Shown here piece after piece: positions 51,554-61,351 of a DNA stretch of 64,000 bases. Position numbers and translations under genes: made by a program. Under the pieces are notes generated by a model. The model was given only the letters and a program-made list of their open reading frames with translations. It was not told where the DNA came from and searched no databases. This DNA is from Neisseria perflava (lineage in GTDB: Bacteria > Pseudomonadota > Gammaproteobacteria > Burkholderiales > Neisseriaceae), in contig NZ_JALJYC010000013.1 in NCBI RefSeq assembly GCF_024170405.1, positions 1 to 64,000 on the forward strand. The letters run 5' to 3'. The stretch's first letter is position 1; the number at the start of each line of letters is the position of its first letter.

Positions 51554-53854
51554 ATGACTGAACACACCGCTCCCGCCGCTGTCGGCGAAGATTACCTGCT
51601 GCTCGGCCAATATGCCGAACGCGCCTACCTCGAATACGCCATGAGCGTGGTCAAAGGCCGCGCCTTGCCTGATGTTTCAGACGGCCAGAAGCCGGTGCAG
51701 CGGCGTATCCTGTATGCCATGCGCGACATGGGTTTGACGGCGGGCGCGAAGCCGGTGAAATCGGCGCGTGTGGTCGGCGAGATTTTGGGTAAATACCACC
51801 CCCACGGCGACAGCTCCGCCTATGAAGCAATGGTGCGCATGGCGCAGGATTTTACCCTGCGCTATCCGCTCATCGACGGTATCGGCAACTTCGGCTCGCG
51901 CGACGGCGACGGCGCGGCGGCCATGCGTTATACCGAAGCGCGGCTGACGCCGATTGCCGAATTGCTGTTGTCGGAAATTCATCAGGGCACGGTGGATTTT
52001 GTGCCCAACTACGACGGCGCATTTGAAGAGCCGCTGCATCTGCCCGCCCGTCTGCCGATGGTTTTGCTCAACGGCGCATCAGGCATCGCGGTGGGCATGG
52101 CTACGGAAATCCCGTCGCACAACCTGACCGAAGTGACCCAAGCGGCGATTGCGCTGCTGAAAAAACCGGCCTTGGACACTGCCGATTTGATGGCCTACAT
52201 CCCTGCGCCCGACTTTGCAGGCGGCGGCCAAATCATTACCCCTGCCGCCGATTTGCAGCATTTGTATGAAACCGGCAAAGGCAGCGTGCGCGTGCGGGCG
52301 CGTTATGAAATCGAAAAACTGGCGCGCGGCCAGTGGCGTGTGGTGGTGACCGAGCTGCCGCCCAACACCAGCACGCAGAAAATCCTCGCCGAAATCGAAG
52401 AGCAGACCAACCCCAAACCGAAAGCGGGCAAAAAGCAGCTCAACCAAGATCAGCTCAATACCAAAAAACTGATGTTGGATTTAATCGACAAAGTGCGCGA
52501 TGAGAGCGACGGCGAGCAGCCCGTGCGCATTGTGTTCGAGCCAAAATCCAGCCGTATCGAGCCGGAAGCGTTTATGAACACGCTGATGGCGCAAACCTCG
52601 CTGGAAGGCAATGTGCCGGTAAACCTGGTGATGATGGGCTCAGACAACCGCCCGGCGCAGAAAAACCTGAAAACCATTTTGCAGGAATGGCTGGATTTCC
52701 GCGTCGTGACCGTGACCCGCCGTTTGCAGTTCCGCTTGAGCCAAGTGGAAAAACGCCTGCATATTCTCGAAGGCCGTCTGAAAGTTTTTCTGCACATCGA
52801 CGAAGTTATCCGCGTCATCCGTGAGAGCGACGAGCCCAAGCCGGAATTGATGAAAGCTTTTGGTTTGAGCGAAATCCAAGCGGAAGACATTTTGGAAATC
52901 CGCCTGCGCCAACTGGCGCGTTTGGAAGGCTTCAAGCTGGAAAAAGAGTTGAACGAATTACAGGAAGAGCAAGGCCGTCTGAATATTTTGCTGGGCGATG
53001 AAGGCGAAAAGAAAAAGCTTATCATCAAAGAAATGCAGGCGGACATGAAGCAGTTTGGCGACGCACGCTGCACGCTGGTGGAAGAAGCCGGCCGCGCCAC
53101 GCTGACCCAGACCACCGCCGACGAGCCTGTTACCCTGATTCTGTCGGCCAAAGGCTGGATACGCAGCCGCTCCGGACACAATCTGGATTTGAGCCAAACT
53201 TCGTTTAAAGAAGGCGACCGTTTGCAGCAAACGCTGGAAGGGCGCACCGTGTGGCCGGTCATCGTGCTTGACACGCAAGGCCGCACCTACACGCTGGACG
53301 CGGCGGAAATCCCCGGCGGACGCGGCGACGGCGTGCCGGTGTCCTCATTAATCGAACTGCACAACGGCGCGGAAGTGGCCGCCATCCTCACCGGCCTGCC
53401 CGAGCAGCATTATCTCTTGAGCAACAGCGGCGGTTACGGCTTTATCACCAGACTCGGCGATATGGTCAGCCGCATTAAAGCGGGCAAAGTGGTCATGTCG
53501 CTGGATAAGGGCGAAAACGTGCTGCCGCCGGTGGCCGTGTACACTTCTTCGCTGATTAACCCCGATTGCAAAGTGGTGGCACTGACCGACCAAGACCGCG
53601 CTTTGGCGTTTATGCTGGGCGAATTGAAAGTGATGGCCAAAGGCCGCGGCTTGCAACTCATCAGCCTGCACGAGGGCGAGAAGCTGGCGCATGTGCTGAC
53701 GACGACCGCCCCTGCCGTGGCGCTGGAAAGCGTGGGCAAACGCGGCGCAGTGCATAAGGAAAACATCAGCATTGCCGAGATTGACGGCAAGCGCGGCAGA
53801 AAAGGCAAGGCGCTGAATCTGTCAGGCCGTCTGAAAGGTTTGTTTGACGAATAA
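51554..53854 (+). CDS. parC: DNA topoisomerase IV subunit A
   Basis: ParC decatenates replicated chromosomes with ParE. The 766-residue protein has the catalytic Tyr region (DGDGAAAMRYTEARL) and the six-bladed C-terminal domain. The quinolone-resistance region reads KYHPHGDSSAYEAMVRMAQD, with the unmutated Asp-Ser-Ser and Glu pattern. An uptake sequence lies in the coding region near its start. It ends in a terminator at 53895. Confidence 0.97.
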   Translation: MTEHTAPAAVGEDYLLLGQYAERAYLEYAMSVVKGRALPDVSDGQKPVQRRILYAMRDMGLTAGAKPVKSARVVGEILGKYHPHGDSSAYEAMVRMAQDFTLRYPLIDGIGNFGSRDGDGAAAMRYTEARLTPIAELLLSEIHQGTVDFVPNYDGAFEEPLHLPARLPMVLLNGASGIAVGMATEIPSHNLTEVTQAAIALLKKPALDTADLMAYIPAPDFAGGGQIITPAADLQHLYETGKGSVRVRARYEIEKLARGQWRVVVTELPPNTSTQKILAEIEEQTNPKPKAGKKQLNQDQLNTKKLMLDLIDKVRDESDGEQPVRIVFEPKSSRIEPEAFMNTLMAQTSLEGNVPVNLVMMGSDNRPAQKNLKTILQEWLDFRVVTVTRRLQFRLSQVEKRLHILEGRLKVFLHIDEVIRVIRESDEPKPELMKAFGLSEIQAEDILEIRLRQLARLEGFKLEKELNELQEEQGRLNILLGDEGEKKKLIIKEMQADMKQFGDARCTLVEEAGRATLTQTTADEPVTLILSAKGWIRSRSGHNLDLSQTSFKEGDRLQQTLEGRTVWPVIVLDTQGRTYTLDAAEIPGGRGDGVPVSSLIELHNGAEVAAILTGLPEQHYLLSNSGGYGFITRLGDMVSRIKAGKVVMSLDKGENVLPPVAVYTSSLINPDCKVVALTDQDRALAFMLGELKVMAKGRGLQLISLHEGEKLAHVLTTTAPAVALESVGKRGAVHKENISIAEIDGKRGRKGKALNLSGRLKGLFDE

Positions 53855-53894
53855 TCCGTGGATTTGTATGCCAAATTCAACGCAAAAAGCAGTG

Positions 53895-53928
53895 AAAAAG
53901 CCTGTTCAGGCCGTCTGAACGGCTTTTT
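53895..53928 (+). terminator. Terminator of parC with an uptake sequence in the loop
   Basis: AAAAAGCC-tgTTCAG pairs with CTGAA-c-GGCTTTTT; GCCGTCTGAA lies across the loop and second arm. Confidence 0.8.
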
Positions 53929-54102
53929 CATGATTGTTTTGTACAAACGTCATCATAAATTGCAGCAAATCCGTTATACTTTTTTTCCTGACGATTTCGA
54001 CCGCTTACTGGGACGGCAAAACCGAAACCGGCAAATTCCTTGAAAATTTGCCGCCGTAATCAAAAATCCGCAACGATAACAATAAACAAGGCAATCTGAA
54101 GC

Positions 54103-55680
54103 ATGACAAAATTCGGCAACACAGAATTGGAAAACCTGGGCGAGCGCATACCGGGGCTGATTAACATCGCCCGGATTGCCATCGTCCTGTCTTTGCTTGT
54201 GTTTCAAATCTTCGGCACATACAGCGGCATTTTCTCCGAAGCGTCTTTCCCGAAAATGGAATTTTACAGCTGGGCGGCGGCGTATGCCGTCTTAATCTTG
54301 CTGTCCATTTTCCGCCCCGACTGGCAATGGCAGTCGCTGGCTTTGCCTAATGCCAGCGCGGTGGTCGATATTTCCATGATGATGATTCTGGTGTATATCG
54401 CCGGCGGTTTGGATTCGGGTTTCGGCATTTTGGTGCTGCCGTTTGTCGCCACCTCCTGCCTGCTCAGCTACGGCCATTATCCGCTGCTGCATGCGGGCTA
54501 TGCGGCCATGCTGTTTGTCATCAATATGCTGCTGGACGGCAGTTTGAAATTCAATCCCTTTAGCTGGGACAACCGCAGCGTGATTGAAGGCGGGCTGCTG
54601 ATAACCGCCTGCTATCTGGTTGCCGTTCTGACTGCCTTTGCCGCCAAATATCTGGAAAAAGCCACCGAATCGGCCAACAAACACCAGCTGGCCTACCGCC
54701 GTCTCAGCGGGCTCAACCGCTTGGTGCTCAACCGCGTTCAGGAAGCTGTGGTTGTGATTGACGCTTCCCAACGGGTATGGCTGTTCAACAAACAAGCCAA
54801 AACCTATTTTCCCAACTTGGCCGTCGATCAGCAGGAATTGGTGTTTTCCGAATTGGTCGCCCGTTGGCAGTATCAGCCCGACAAAGCCTTTGAAACCGAC
54901 ATCCATATTTTCCAACACGCCATGCATGTGCGCGCCGTGCCGCTGATTCAGGAGCAAACCGAGCTTCTAATGCTGTATGTTCGCTCTTTGCGCGAAGTGG
55001 CGGCGGAAGCGATGTCCACCAAGCTGACTTCGCTCGGCCAACTGACCGCTAATCTGGCGCACGAAATCCGCAATCCCATGTCGGCCATCCGCCACGCCAG
55101 CGATTTGTTACAAGAAGACGACGAACCCGATCCGGCCAAAACCAAGCTCTACGGCATTATCGACAGCAACATCCGCCGTATCGACAAAATGCTCGAAGAC
55201 GTGTCGTTGCTCAACAAGCGCGACAACATCAGCCGCGAGCCGATGAACCTGATGAAATTCTGGCTCAATTTCAAACAGGAATTCACGCTCAACAATCCCG
55301 CCGCCATCGGCTGCCTGCGCATGAACATGGACGGCAACAACCTAACCATATTGGCCGACGCCATGCATGTGCAGCAGATTATGTGGAACTTGTGCAACAA
55401 TGCTTGGCGCCACAGCCGCCAAGATGAAAACGCCATTACCGTGCTCATCCGCCCGAGCGGTCGCATGCACGTCTCCATTGTGGTGGCCGACAACGGCAAA
55501 GGCATTACGCCCGAGGTGCGCAGCCATCTTTTCGAGCCTTTCTATACCACCGAAAAACAAGGTACAGGCTTGGGGCTGTATGTCGCCCGCGAGCTGGCGC
55601 ATGCCAATATGGGACAACTACACTATCACGCCGAAATGAACGGCTTTGAACTGATTTTACCGAGGGAAGCGAATGAGTAA
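54103..55680 (+). CDS. pilS: Sensor histidine kinase PilS
   Basis: The 525-residue protein has about six N-terminal membrane helices (residues 20-195), a PAS-like segment (about 205-290) and a kinase core. His320 in LTANLAHEIRNPMSAIRHA is the phospho-acceptor. ATP-binding boxes MWNLCNNAWRHSRQ, VADNGKGIT and GTGLGLYVARELAHANMG follow. It overlaps pilR by eight bases. The architecture matches PilS, which senses pilin in the membrane and controls pilin expression through sigma54. In pathogenic Neisseria this pathway is degenerate; here both genes are intact. Confidence 0.88.
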   Translation: MTKFGNTELENLGERIPGLINIARIAIVLSLLVFQIFGTYSGIFSEASFPKMEFYSWAAAYAVLILLSIFRPDWQWQSLALPNASAVVDISMMMILVYIAGGLDSGFGILVLPFVATSCLLSYGHYPLLHAGYAAMLFVINMLLDGSLKFNPFSWDNRSVIEGGLLITACYLVAVLTAFAAKYLEKATESANKHQLAYRRLSGLNRLVLNRVQEAVVVIDASQRVWLFNKQAKTYFPNLAVDQQELVFSELVARWQYQPDKAFETDIHIFQHAMHVRAVPLIQEQTELLMLYVRSLREVAAEAMSTKLTSLGQLTANLAHEIRNPMSAIRHASDLLQEDDEPDPAKTKLYGIIDSNIRRIDKMLEDVSLLNKRDNISREPMNLMKFWLNFKQEFTLNNPAAIGCLRMNMDGNNLTILADAMHVQQIMWNLCNNAWRHSRQDENAITVLIRPSGRMHVSIVVADNGKGITPEVRSHLFEPFYTTEKQGTGLGLYVARELAHANMGQLHYHAEMNGFELILPREANE

Positions 55681-57316
55681 ACTGCAAGACCCCGTGTTGG
55701 TTGTCGATGACGAAGCCGACATCCGCGACCTGATGGAAATGACCCTGATGAAAATGGGTCTGCGCGTCGAAACCGCCGCCGGTGTCGAAGAAGCCAAAGA
55801 CAAACTCGACGACCGCGATTATTCGCTGGTTCTGACCGACATGCGTATGCCCGACGGCTCAGGTTTGGAAGTGGTGCAATACATCAACGAGTTGATGTTG
55901 GACACCCCCGTGGCGGTGATTACCGCTTTCGGCAATGCCGACCAAGCCGTCGAAGCGCTCAAAGCCGGCGCTTTCGACTACCTGCAAAAGCCGATTACCC
56001 TGTCGCAACTGCGCTCCTTAGTCAAATCGGCGGTATCGGTATCTGACCATGCCGAAGCCCTTACCCCACCACCGCAGGAAAAGCCCAAACCCGCGCCGGT
56101 GATGGCGGCATTAAACCAGATGCCGTCTGAAAAAACACCGACGCCGGTTACGCCTGCGCCGCCGCCCAAATCTGTGCAGCGTACATTCAACCAGCCCTTG
56201 TCCGTCCCCGACGGGCTGCGTTCGCTCAAAGAGCGTTTCAGCAGCGGCGACATCACGCCGCAAGCGCAGCAAGAGCCGCAACTGGGCGGCGAGAGCGACA
56301 TGCCGCGTCTGTTGGGCAGCTCGCCGCAGATGGTGGAAGTGCGCCACCTTATCCGCCGTCTGGCGCGCAGCAACGTCCCCGTTTACATCGCGGGCGAATC
56401 GGGTACGGGCAAAGAGCAGGCTGCGCGTACCATCCATGAATTGTCCGACCGCGCCGACAAACCCTTTATCGCCGTCAACTGCGGTGCGATTCCGGAAAAC
56501 CTGATGGAAAGCGAGTTTTTCGGTTACAAAAAAGGCAGCTTCACCGGCGCCGACCAAGACCGTTTGGGCTTTTTCCAACATGCCGACGGCGGCACACTGT
56601 TTCTCGATGAAGTGGCCGATTTACCGCTGGCCATGCAGGTCAAGCTGCTGCGTGCGATTCAGGAAAAAGCCGTTCGCCGTATCGGTGATGCGCGGGAAAG
56701 CTTTGTCGATGTGCGCATCGTCTGCGCCACGCATAAAAATCTGGAAGCGCTGGTGGCTTCCGGCGCTTTCCGCCAAGACTTGTATTACCGCTTAAACGTC
56801 GTTTCGCTGCATATGCCGCCCTTGCGCGAAATGCGCGAAGATTTGGGCGCGCTGATTTTGTATCTGCTCTACAAACACCGCCACGGCAGCCAAACCTACC
56901 AGCTCAGCGCCAAAGCGCAGGAAGCCCTGCTGCATTACAGCTATCCCGGCAATTTCCGCGAATTGGAAAATATTTTGGAACGCGCCGTTGCTCTGACCGT
57001 CGGCCAAGTGATCCAACTGGACGATTTGCAGATTCAAAACACGCCTGTGCCGCAACATGCGCCGACCTCTAGCCGCCTGCCGACGCTGGAAGACATCGCC
57101 GAACCGGTTGCCCCGGCACACGGCTGGCAATACCAATCGCCCGAGCCGTTTGACCCGCGCAGCATGCAGATTCAGGATTACCTCGACCAAGTCGAGCGCG
57201 AAATCATCGAGCAGGCTTTGCAGCAAACCCGCTACAACCGTACCCAAGCGGCCAAGCTGTTGGGTATCAGCTTCCGCTCCATGCGCTACCGCATGGAACG
57301 CTTGGACATCAACTGA
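55673..57316 (+). CDS. pilR: Sigma54-dependent response regulator PilR
   Basis: The 547-residue NtrC-type regulator has a receiver domain (residues 1-120, Asp56 in LTDMRMPDG). A proline-rich linker follows. The AAA+ domain has GESGTGKEQAARTIH and GSFTGA, the PilR form of the GAFTGA sigma54-contact loop, and Walker B GGTLFLDEVADLP. A C-terminal Fis-type helix-turn-helix follows (NRTQAAKLLGISFRSMRYRM). An AT-type uptake sequence is embedded in the linker. It is co-transcribed with pilS and presumably activates pilin-type promoters elsewhere. Confidence 0.9.
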   Translation: MSKLQDPVLVVDDEADIRDLMEMTLMKMGLRVETAAGVEEAKDKLDDRDYSLVLTDMRMPDGSGLEVVQYINELMLDTPVAVITAFGNADQAVEALKAGAFDYLQKPITLSQLRSLVKSAVSVSDHAEALTPPPQEKPKPAPVMAALNQMPSEKTPTPVTPAPPPKSVQRTFNQPLSVPDGLRSLKERFSSGDITPQAQQEPQLGGESDMPRLLGSSPQMVEVRHLIRRLARSNVPVYIAGESGTGKEQAARTIHELSDRADKPFIAVNCGAIPENLMESEFFGYKKGSFTGADQDRLGFFQHADGGTLFLDEVADLPLAMQVKLLRAIQEKAVRRIGDARESFVDVRIVCATHKNLEALVASGAFRQDLYYRLNVVSLHMPPLREMREDLGALILYLLYKHRHGSQTYQLSAKAQEALLHYSYPGNFRELENILERAVALTVGQVIQLDDLQIQNTPVPQHAPTSSRLPTLEDIAEPVAPAHGWQYQSPEPFDPRSMQIQDYLDQVEREIIEQALQQTRYNRTQAAKLLGISFRSMRYRMERLDIN

Positions 57317-57317
57317 T

Positions 57318-57362
57318 TTTCAGACGGCCTGAATGACCTTATCTCATTAAGGCCGTCTGAAA
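57318..57362 (+). terminator. DUS inverted-pair terminator
   Basis: TTTCAGACGGCCT pairs with AGGCCGTCTGAAA directly after the pilR stop. Confidence 0.75.
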
Positions 57363-57409
57363 CATCTGTTTGCATGCCGCCCTACCGTCTGATTCAGGCG
57401 GTTTTCTTT

Positions 57410-57571
57410 AGAACCTGTATTCATAAGATTGATAGATGGATTTTTGTTGGATAATCATACAAATACAAGGCGATATTTATGCAAATTTGGACGATTGGCG
57501 TAAAAGTCCAACGCAGTAGGCGTGTGATTAGGCAATAAAAAGACGCTATCAAGATTGTGAATGCAGGTTCT
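57410..57571. mobile_element. MITE-like element, copy 2 (162 bp)
   Basis: The terminal inverted repeats AGAACCTGTATTCA and its complement are retained, with one mismatch at the right end. The outer 60-80 bases on both sides match copy 1 closely, while the middle differs. It ends 27 bases before the rsmJ start, so it may carry or alter the rsmJ promoter. Confidence 0.7.
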
Positions 57572-57598
57572 TATGTTGACACAAAGGCCGTCTGAACC

Positions 57599-58351
57599 AT
57601 GACCCCGATTTACCTGATGCCGGACGCAACCGAATCCGTGCGGGAAACCGCCCTGTCGTTCGGCCTGAATCCGGTTAACACCTTCCCATCGCAAGGCGAA
57701 TACCTGCTGGCTGATTCAGACGGCATCAGTTTGTGCCGCGCCGGAGAAAAAAGCCGCGTACAGGTAGATTTTGCCGGCGGCGCCGCGCAATACCGCCGCA
57801 CCAAAGGCGGCGGCGAACTTATCGCCAAAGCCGTCAACCATACCGCCCGCCCTGCCGTTTGGGACGGCACCGGCGGTCTCGGCCGCGACAGCTTTGTCTT
57901 GGCCTCGCTCGGTTTGACCGTACACACTTTCGAGCAAAATCCCGCCGTGGCCTGCCTGCTGCGCGACGGCCTCAACCGCGCTCTCGCCCATCCCGAAGTC
58001 GCCGATATTGCCCGCCGCATTACCCTGCATGTGGGCGATACCTGCACACTGCTGCCCGAATTGGCCGCCGCAGCCGAACGCCCCGATGTGGTGTATCTCG
58101 ATCCAATGTATCCCGAGCGGCAAAAATCCGCCGCCGTAAAAAAAGAAATGGCTTATTTTCACGGCTTGGTCGGCGCGGCACAAGATGAAGCCGCGCTCCT
58201 TGCCGCCGCGCAGAAAGTGGCGAAAAAGCGCGTGGTCGTCAAACGCCCGCGCTTGGGCGAATTTCTCAACGGGCAAAAACCCGCCTACCAATATTCGGGT
58301 AAAAGCACCCGTTTCGATGTGTATCTGCCGGATAATCCGGTACACGAATAA
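57599..58351 (+). CDS. rsmJ: 16S rRNA m2G1516 methyltransferase RsmJ
   Basis: RsmJ methylates N2 of G1516 in 16S rRNA. The 250-residue protein has the SAM-binding block VWDGTGGLGRDSFVLASLG, the catalytic-type VVYLDPMYPERQKSAAVKKEM and the C-terminal VVKRPRLGEFLNGQKPAYQYSGKSTRFDVY. The stop codon lies two bases before repeat copy 3. Confidence 0.93.
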   Translation: MTPIYLMPDATESVRETALSFGLNPVNTFPSQGEYLLADSDGISLCRAGEKSRVQVDFAGGAAQYRRTKGGGELIAKAVNHTARPAVWDGTGGLGRDSFVLASLGLTVHTFEQNPAVACLLRDGLNRALAHPEVADIARRITLHVGDTCTLLPELAAAAERPDVVYLDPMYPERQKSAAVKKEMAYFHGLVGAAQDEAALLAAAQKVAKKRVVVKRPRLGEFLNGQKPAYQYSGKSTRFDVYLPDNPVHE

Positions 58352-58353
58352 GT

Positions 58354-58625
58354 AACGTGAGTTTGGGATAAGTGTTTAAATATTTTTATTGTTTTCAGAA
58401 TGATACGACATTCAGGCAGACGGAAAATCGCCAGACTTTCGTCATTCCCGCGCAGGAGGGAATCCAGACGTTTGGGCTTCTGATACCTTAAAAACATTAC
58501 AGAAATGTCAGGCTTCTAGATTCCCGCCTGCGCGGGAATGACGAATCCTTGCGGATTCTGTCCAGCAGCAGAACACGTTTCTGAAATTTAAAACATATTC
58601 TATCTGCTTATCCCGAACTCACGTT
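58354..58625. repeat. dRS3 mosaic element, copy 3, with terminal inverted repeats
   Basis: The 272-bp element begins AACGTGAGTTTGGGATAAG (58354-58372) and ends with the complement CTTATCCCGAACTCACGTT (58607-58625), one mismatch. dRS3 palindromes lie at 58444-58463 and 58520-58539. Flanks are in the same orientation as copy 2 and opposite to copy 1. This accounts for most of the gap between rsmJ and the transporter. Confidence 0.8.
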
Positions 58626-58686
58626 AAGTAATAAAAAACGAGCCGATCGAATTATCGGCACGATATTTCCGGTTTAATCTACATGC

Positions 58687-58720
58687 AAAAAGGCCGTCTG
58701 AAATTCAGACGGCCTTTTTT
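58687..58720 (-). terminator. DUS inverted-pair terminator
   Basis: AAAAAGGCCGTCTGAA pairs with TTCAGACGGCCTTTTT directly after the transporter gene. Confidence 0.9.
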
Positions 58721-58731
58721 ATATTGCCGGA

Positions 58732-60051
58732 TTAGGCTTGCGGCGCTTCCGGTGCTTTTTTGCTGGTTTTAATCAGCAGGGTCAACACGGCAGCAATCGC
58801 CAGGAATACACCACCGAAGGTCATGGCGTTAGCCGGAGTATGCAGGAAGGTGTCGTAGATTTTGCCGAAAGTCACGGTTTGAATCAGCATCGGAATCACA
58901 ATCATCATGTTCACAATACCCATGTACACGCCGTAACGCTCTTTCGGAATGGCGTTCACCACAATCATAAACGGCACGCCCATCATACTTGCCCAACCGA
59001 TACCGAAACCAATCATCGGGATGAACATCATGTATTTGTCGGAAATATGCGGAATGGTCAGCAGGGCAATCGCAGCCAGCGCAACGGAGAATGCGTGTAC
59101 GTATTTGGCAGCGTATTTTTTTGCCATCACCATCAGGCCGAAGGCAGAGATAAAGGTAACGACGTTGTAGAAGCCGTTCACCAAGCCGGTCCAAGCCACG
59201 GCTTGCTCGTAAGCATGTTTGTCGGCAGCAGTCGAATGCCATACGGAAGCCACGATAGAGTGGGAAATATATTGCCAGTAGATAAACAGCGCGTACCATT
59301 GAAACAGGTAAACCAGCGCCAGTTGCCACAGCGCAAACGGCATTTCTTTGATAGCAATAAAGATTTCACCCAACGCGGAATGTTCTTTTTTGGCTTTCAG
59401 GGCAGCCATTTCTTCGGGAGAAGGTTCGTGTTCAGGGGTAGAGAACACAGTCACCAACACAGAACCAATCGAGCAAACAGCGCCGATGTAGAAGGAGCCG
59501 AATACCCAGTAAGGAATACCGGCTTCGGAGGTTTGTTGCAACCAGCCGATTTGTTGGAAGATATACAAGGACACGTTCGCCAGGGTAATACCCAAACCGG
59601 TAAACACAGACTGCATCAAAAAGCCGGTGGATTGTTGGTGTTCGGGCACGGTATCGGCGATAAAGGCGCGGAACGGTTCCATCGCGGTGTTGTTGGAGAT
59701 GTCCAACAGCCACAACAGCAATACGGCCACCCACAGCGCGGTCACGTGCGGATAGATAAACAGACACAAGCTGCAACCGATGGCACCAATCAGGAAATAC
59801 GGGCGGCGGCGGCCGAGGCCGGGAATCCATGTGCGGTCACTCATCGCACCAATCAGCGGCTGCACCAGCAGACCGGTAATCGGGCCGGCCATGTTCAAAA
59901 TCGGCAGTTGGCCGGGGTCGGCGTTCAGGAAACTGAAAATCGGGTTAATCGCGGTCTGCTGCAAACCGAAACTATACTGAATGCCGAAGAAACCGAAGTT
60001 CATCAGCATAATCTGGCGAAGGGTCATCGCCACCTGTGGGGACATCTTCAT
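58732..60051 (-). CDS. MFS transporter, sugar type
   Basis: The 439-residue protein has about 12 membrane helices, the loop signature PLIGAMSDRTWIPGLGRRRPY after helix 2 and a cytoplasmic central loop rich in Glu and Lys (EHEPSPEEMAALKAKKEH). The first helix (MNFGFFGIQYSFGLQQT) and GRRRPY resemble the SLC45-like sucrose/maltose branch, where neisserial members sit beside maltose genes. A LacI regulator lies upstream and pgi beyond it, which supports a carbohydrate substrate. The exact sugar is not determined. Confidence 0.8.
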   Translation of the reverse strand: MKMSPQVAMTLRQIMLMNFGFFGIQYSFGLQQTAINPIFSFLNADPGQLPILNMAGPITGLLVQPLIGAMSDRTWIPGLGRRRPYFLIGAIGCSLCLFIYPHVTALWVAVLLLWLLDISNNTAMEPFRAFIADTVPEHQQSTGFLMQSVFTGLGITLANVSLYIFQQIGWLQQTSEAGIPYWVFGSFYIGAVCSIGSVLVTVFSTPEHEPSPEEMAALKAKKEHSALGEIFIAIKEMPFALWQLALVYLFQWYALFIYWQYISHSIVASVWHSTAADKHAYEQAVAWTGLVNGFYNVVTFISAFGLMVMAKKYAAKYVHAFSVALAAIALLTIPHISDKYMMFIPMIGFGIGWASMMGVPFMIVVNAIPKERYGVYMGIVNMMIVIPMLIQTVTFGKIYDTFLHTPANAMTFGGVFLAIAAVLTLLIKTSKKAPEAPQA

Positions 60052-60191
60052 TTGGAGGTTACTCCTGATTGATTAAAACAGTGAAACAAATTTCCGATGA
60101 AAAGCAGCAAAACGCTGAGTGCCGCCTTATCTTTCTTATAAGCCCCGCCCTACCGGGGTCTGATTCGAAGTTTAATACGCCGAATTTTTGG

Positions 60192-60229
60192 TTTCAGACG
60201 GCCTGTAAACCCTCATAGGCCGTCTGAAA
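60192..60229 (-). terminator. DUS inverted-pair terminator
   Basis: TTTCAGACGGCCT pairs with AGGCCGTCTGAAA between the LacI gene and the transporter. Confidence 0.75.
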
Positions 60230-60256
60230 AATCTTGTTCTGTTTTTATTTTCCCGT

Positions 60257-61294
60257 TTATTGTCTTGTGGTAACCGACTGCCGCCAGATGGTTGCGCCGG
60301 CTACTTTTAGCGGCGGCCGCGCTGTTTGTTTCTGTTCGATTTCCTGCAACAGGATTTCGGTTGCCAACTCGCCCATACGCACATACGGCAGCTCGGTGCT
60401 GGTCAGCGGCGGGAACAGGGTTTCCGCAATCGAGCTGTGGTTGTCGTAACCGGCCACCGACATCTGCTCGGGCACGCGCAAACCGCGTGTGCGCAAAATA
60501 CCATAGACCCTGACCGCCATTTCATCGTTGCCGCAACAAATCACGCTCGGCGGCTGGCGCAGCGACAGCAGTTTGATGATGGCGGCCAACAAAGCTTCAC
60601 TGTCGTTGCGGTTGTCGGGATAGCCCGTTTGCACCAAATCCGCGTCAAAAGCAATGCCCGCGTCTTCCAAAGCGCGGCGGTATCCGGCAATGCGCAGGCG
60701 GGTGGCTTCAATACCCGGCCGCAGGGTCACATAGGCAATGTGGTCATGACCGTGACGGATGATTTCGCGCACCAAGTCATACTGCCCCTGCTCGTCATCG
60801 GGCAAAACCGCCGGCGTGCCGATGGCATCAAAGCAGTTGGCCAACACAATCGGACACACGTTTGCCACTTCCGGCAGCACCACTTCCTGATGGTATTCGG
60901 CGACATATAAAATGCCTTCGGCGCGGTGTTCCATAAAGGTACGAATCAGCGGCTCGATACATTCGGGACGGTTGCCAGTATCGGCAATCATCAGGGTTTT
61001 GCCTTCCGAACGCAGCTTTTGCTGGATGCCTTTAATCAGAAACATATCTGGCAGGCCGTCAACGCGGAATTCTGCGCCCGTACGCGAAATCGCGCCGGTA
61101 ATCAGGCCGATAAGCCCGGAACGGCTGGAACGCATAATCCGTGCGGCGGAAGAGGGAATATAGCCCAACGCGGCAATAGCGGTCTCCACCTTGGCACGGG
61201 TTTTATCGCTGACCGGAGCATCGCCGTTAATCACCCGGCTGACCGTTTTGGGCGAAACCCCTGCCCGGGCAGCGACATCATAAATTGTAGCCAT
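60257..61294 (-). CDS. LacI-family transcriptional regulator
   Basis: The 345-residue protein has the LacI helix-turn-helix and hinge (ATIYDVAARAGVSPKTVSRVI, then LGYIPSSAARIMRSSRSGLIG). A periplasmic-binding-type effector domain follows with SVICCGNDEMAVRVYGILRTRG and VAGYDNHSSIAE. It is on the same strand and upstream of the sugar transporter, so it most likely controls that gene and perhaps pgi. A TGACA-N4-TGTCA palindrome and a perfect FNR box lie in the upstream gap. Confidence 0.9.
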   Translation of the reverse strand: MATIYDVAARAGVSPKTVSRVINGDAPVSDKTRAKVETAIAALGYIPSSAARIMRSSRSGLIGLITGAISRTGAEFRVDGLPDMFLIKGIQQKLRSEGKTLMIADTGNRPECIEPLIRTFMEHRAEGILYVAEYHQEVVLPEVANVCPIVLANCFDAIGTPAVLPDDEQGQYDLVREIIRHGHDHIAYVTLRPGIEATRLRIAGYRRALEDAGIAFDADLVQTGYPDNRNDSEALLAAIIKLLSLRQPPSVICCGNDEMAVRVYGILRTRGLRVPEQMSVAGYDNHSSIAETLFPPLTSTELPYVRMGELATEILLQEIEQKQTARPPLKVAGATIWRQSVTTRQ

Positions 61295-61351
61295 CTTACG
61301 TTCCCGCTCTCGCCGCTATTTCAATATTATTACGGCGAAGAATAGCACATC

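Noticed and set aside
51554..53854. Quinolone-resistance change in parC
   Set aside because: The Asp-Ser-Ser...Glu residues of the resistance region are all of the susceptible type.
58738..60072. Plus-strand open frame of 444 codons opposite the MFS transporter
   Set aside because: The composition (many His, Gln and Arg) is that of an antisense frame; the minus strand encodes a clear membrane protein.
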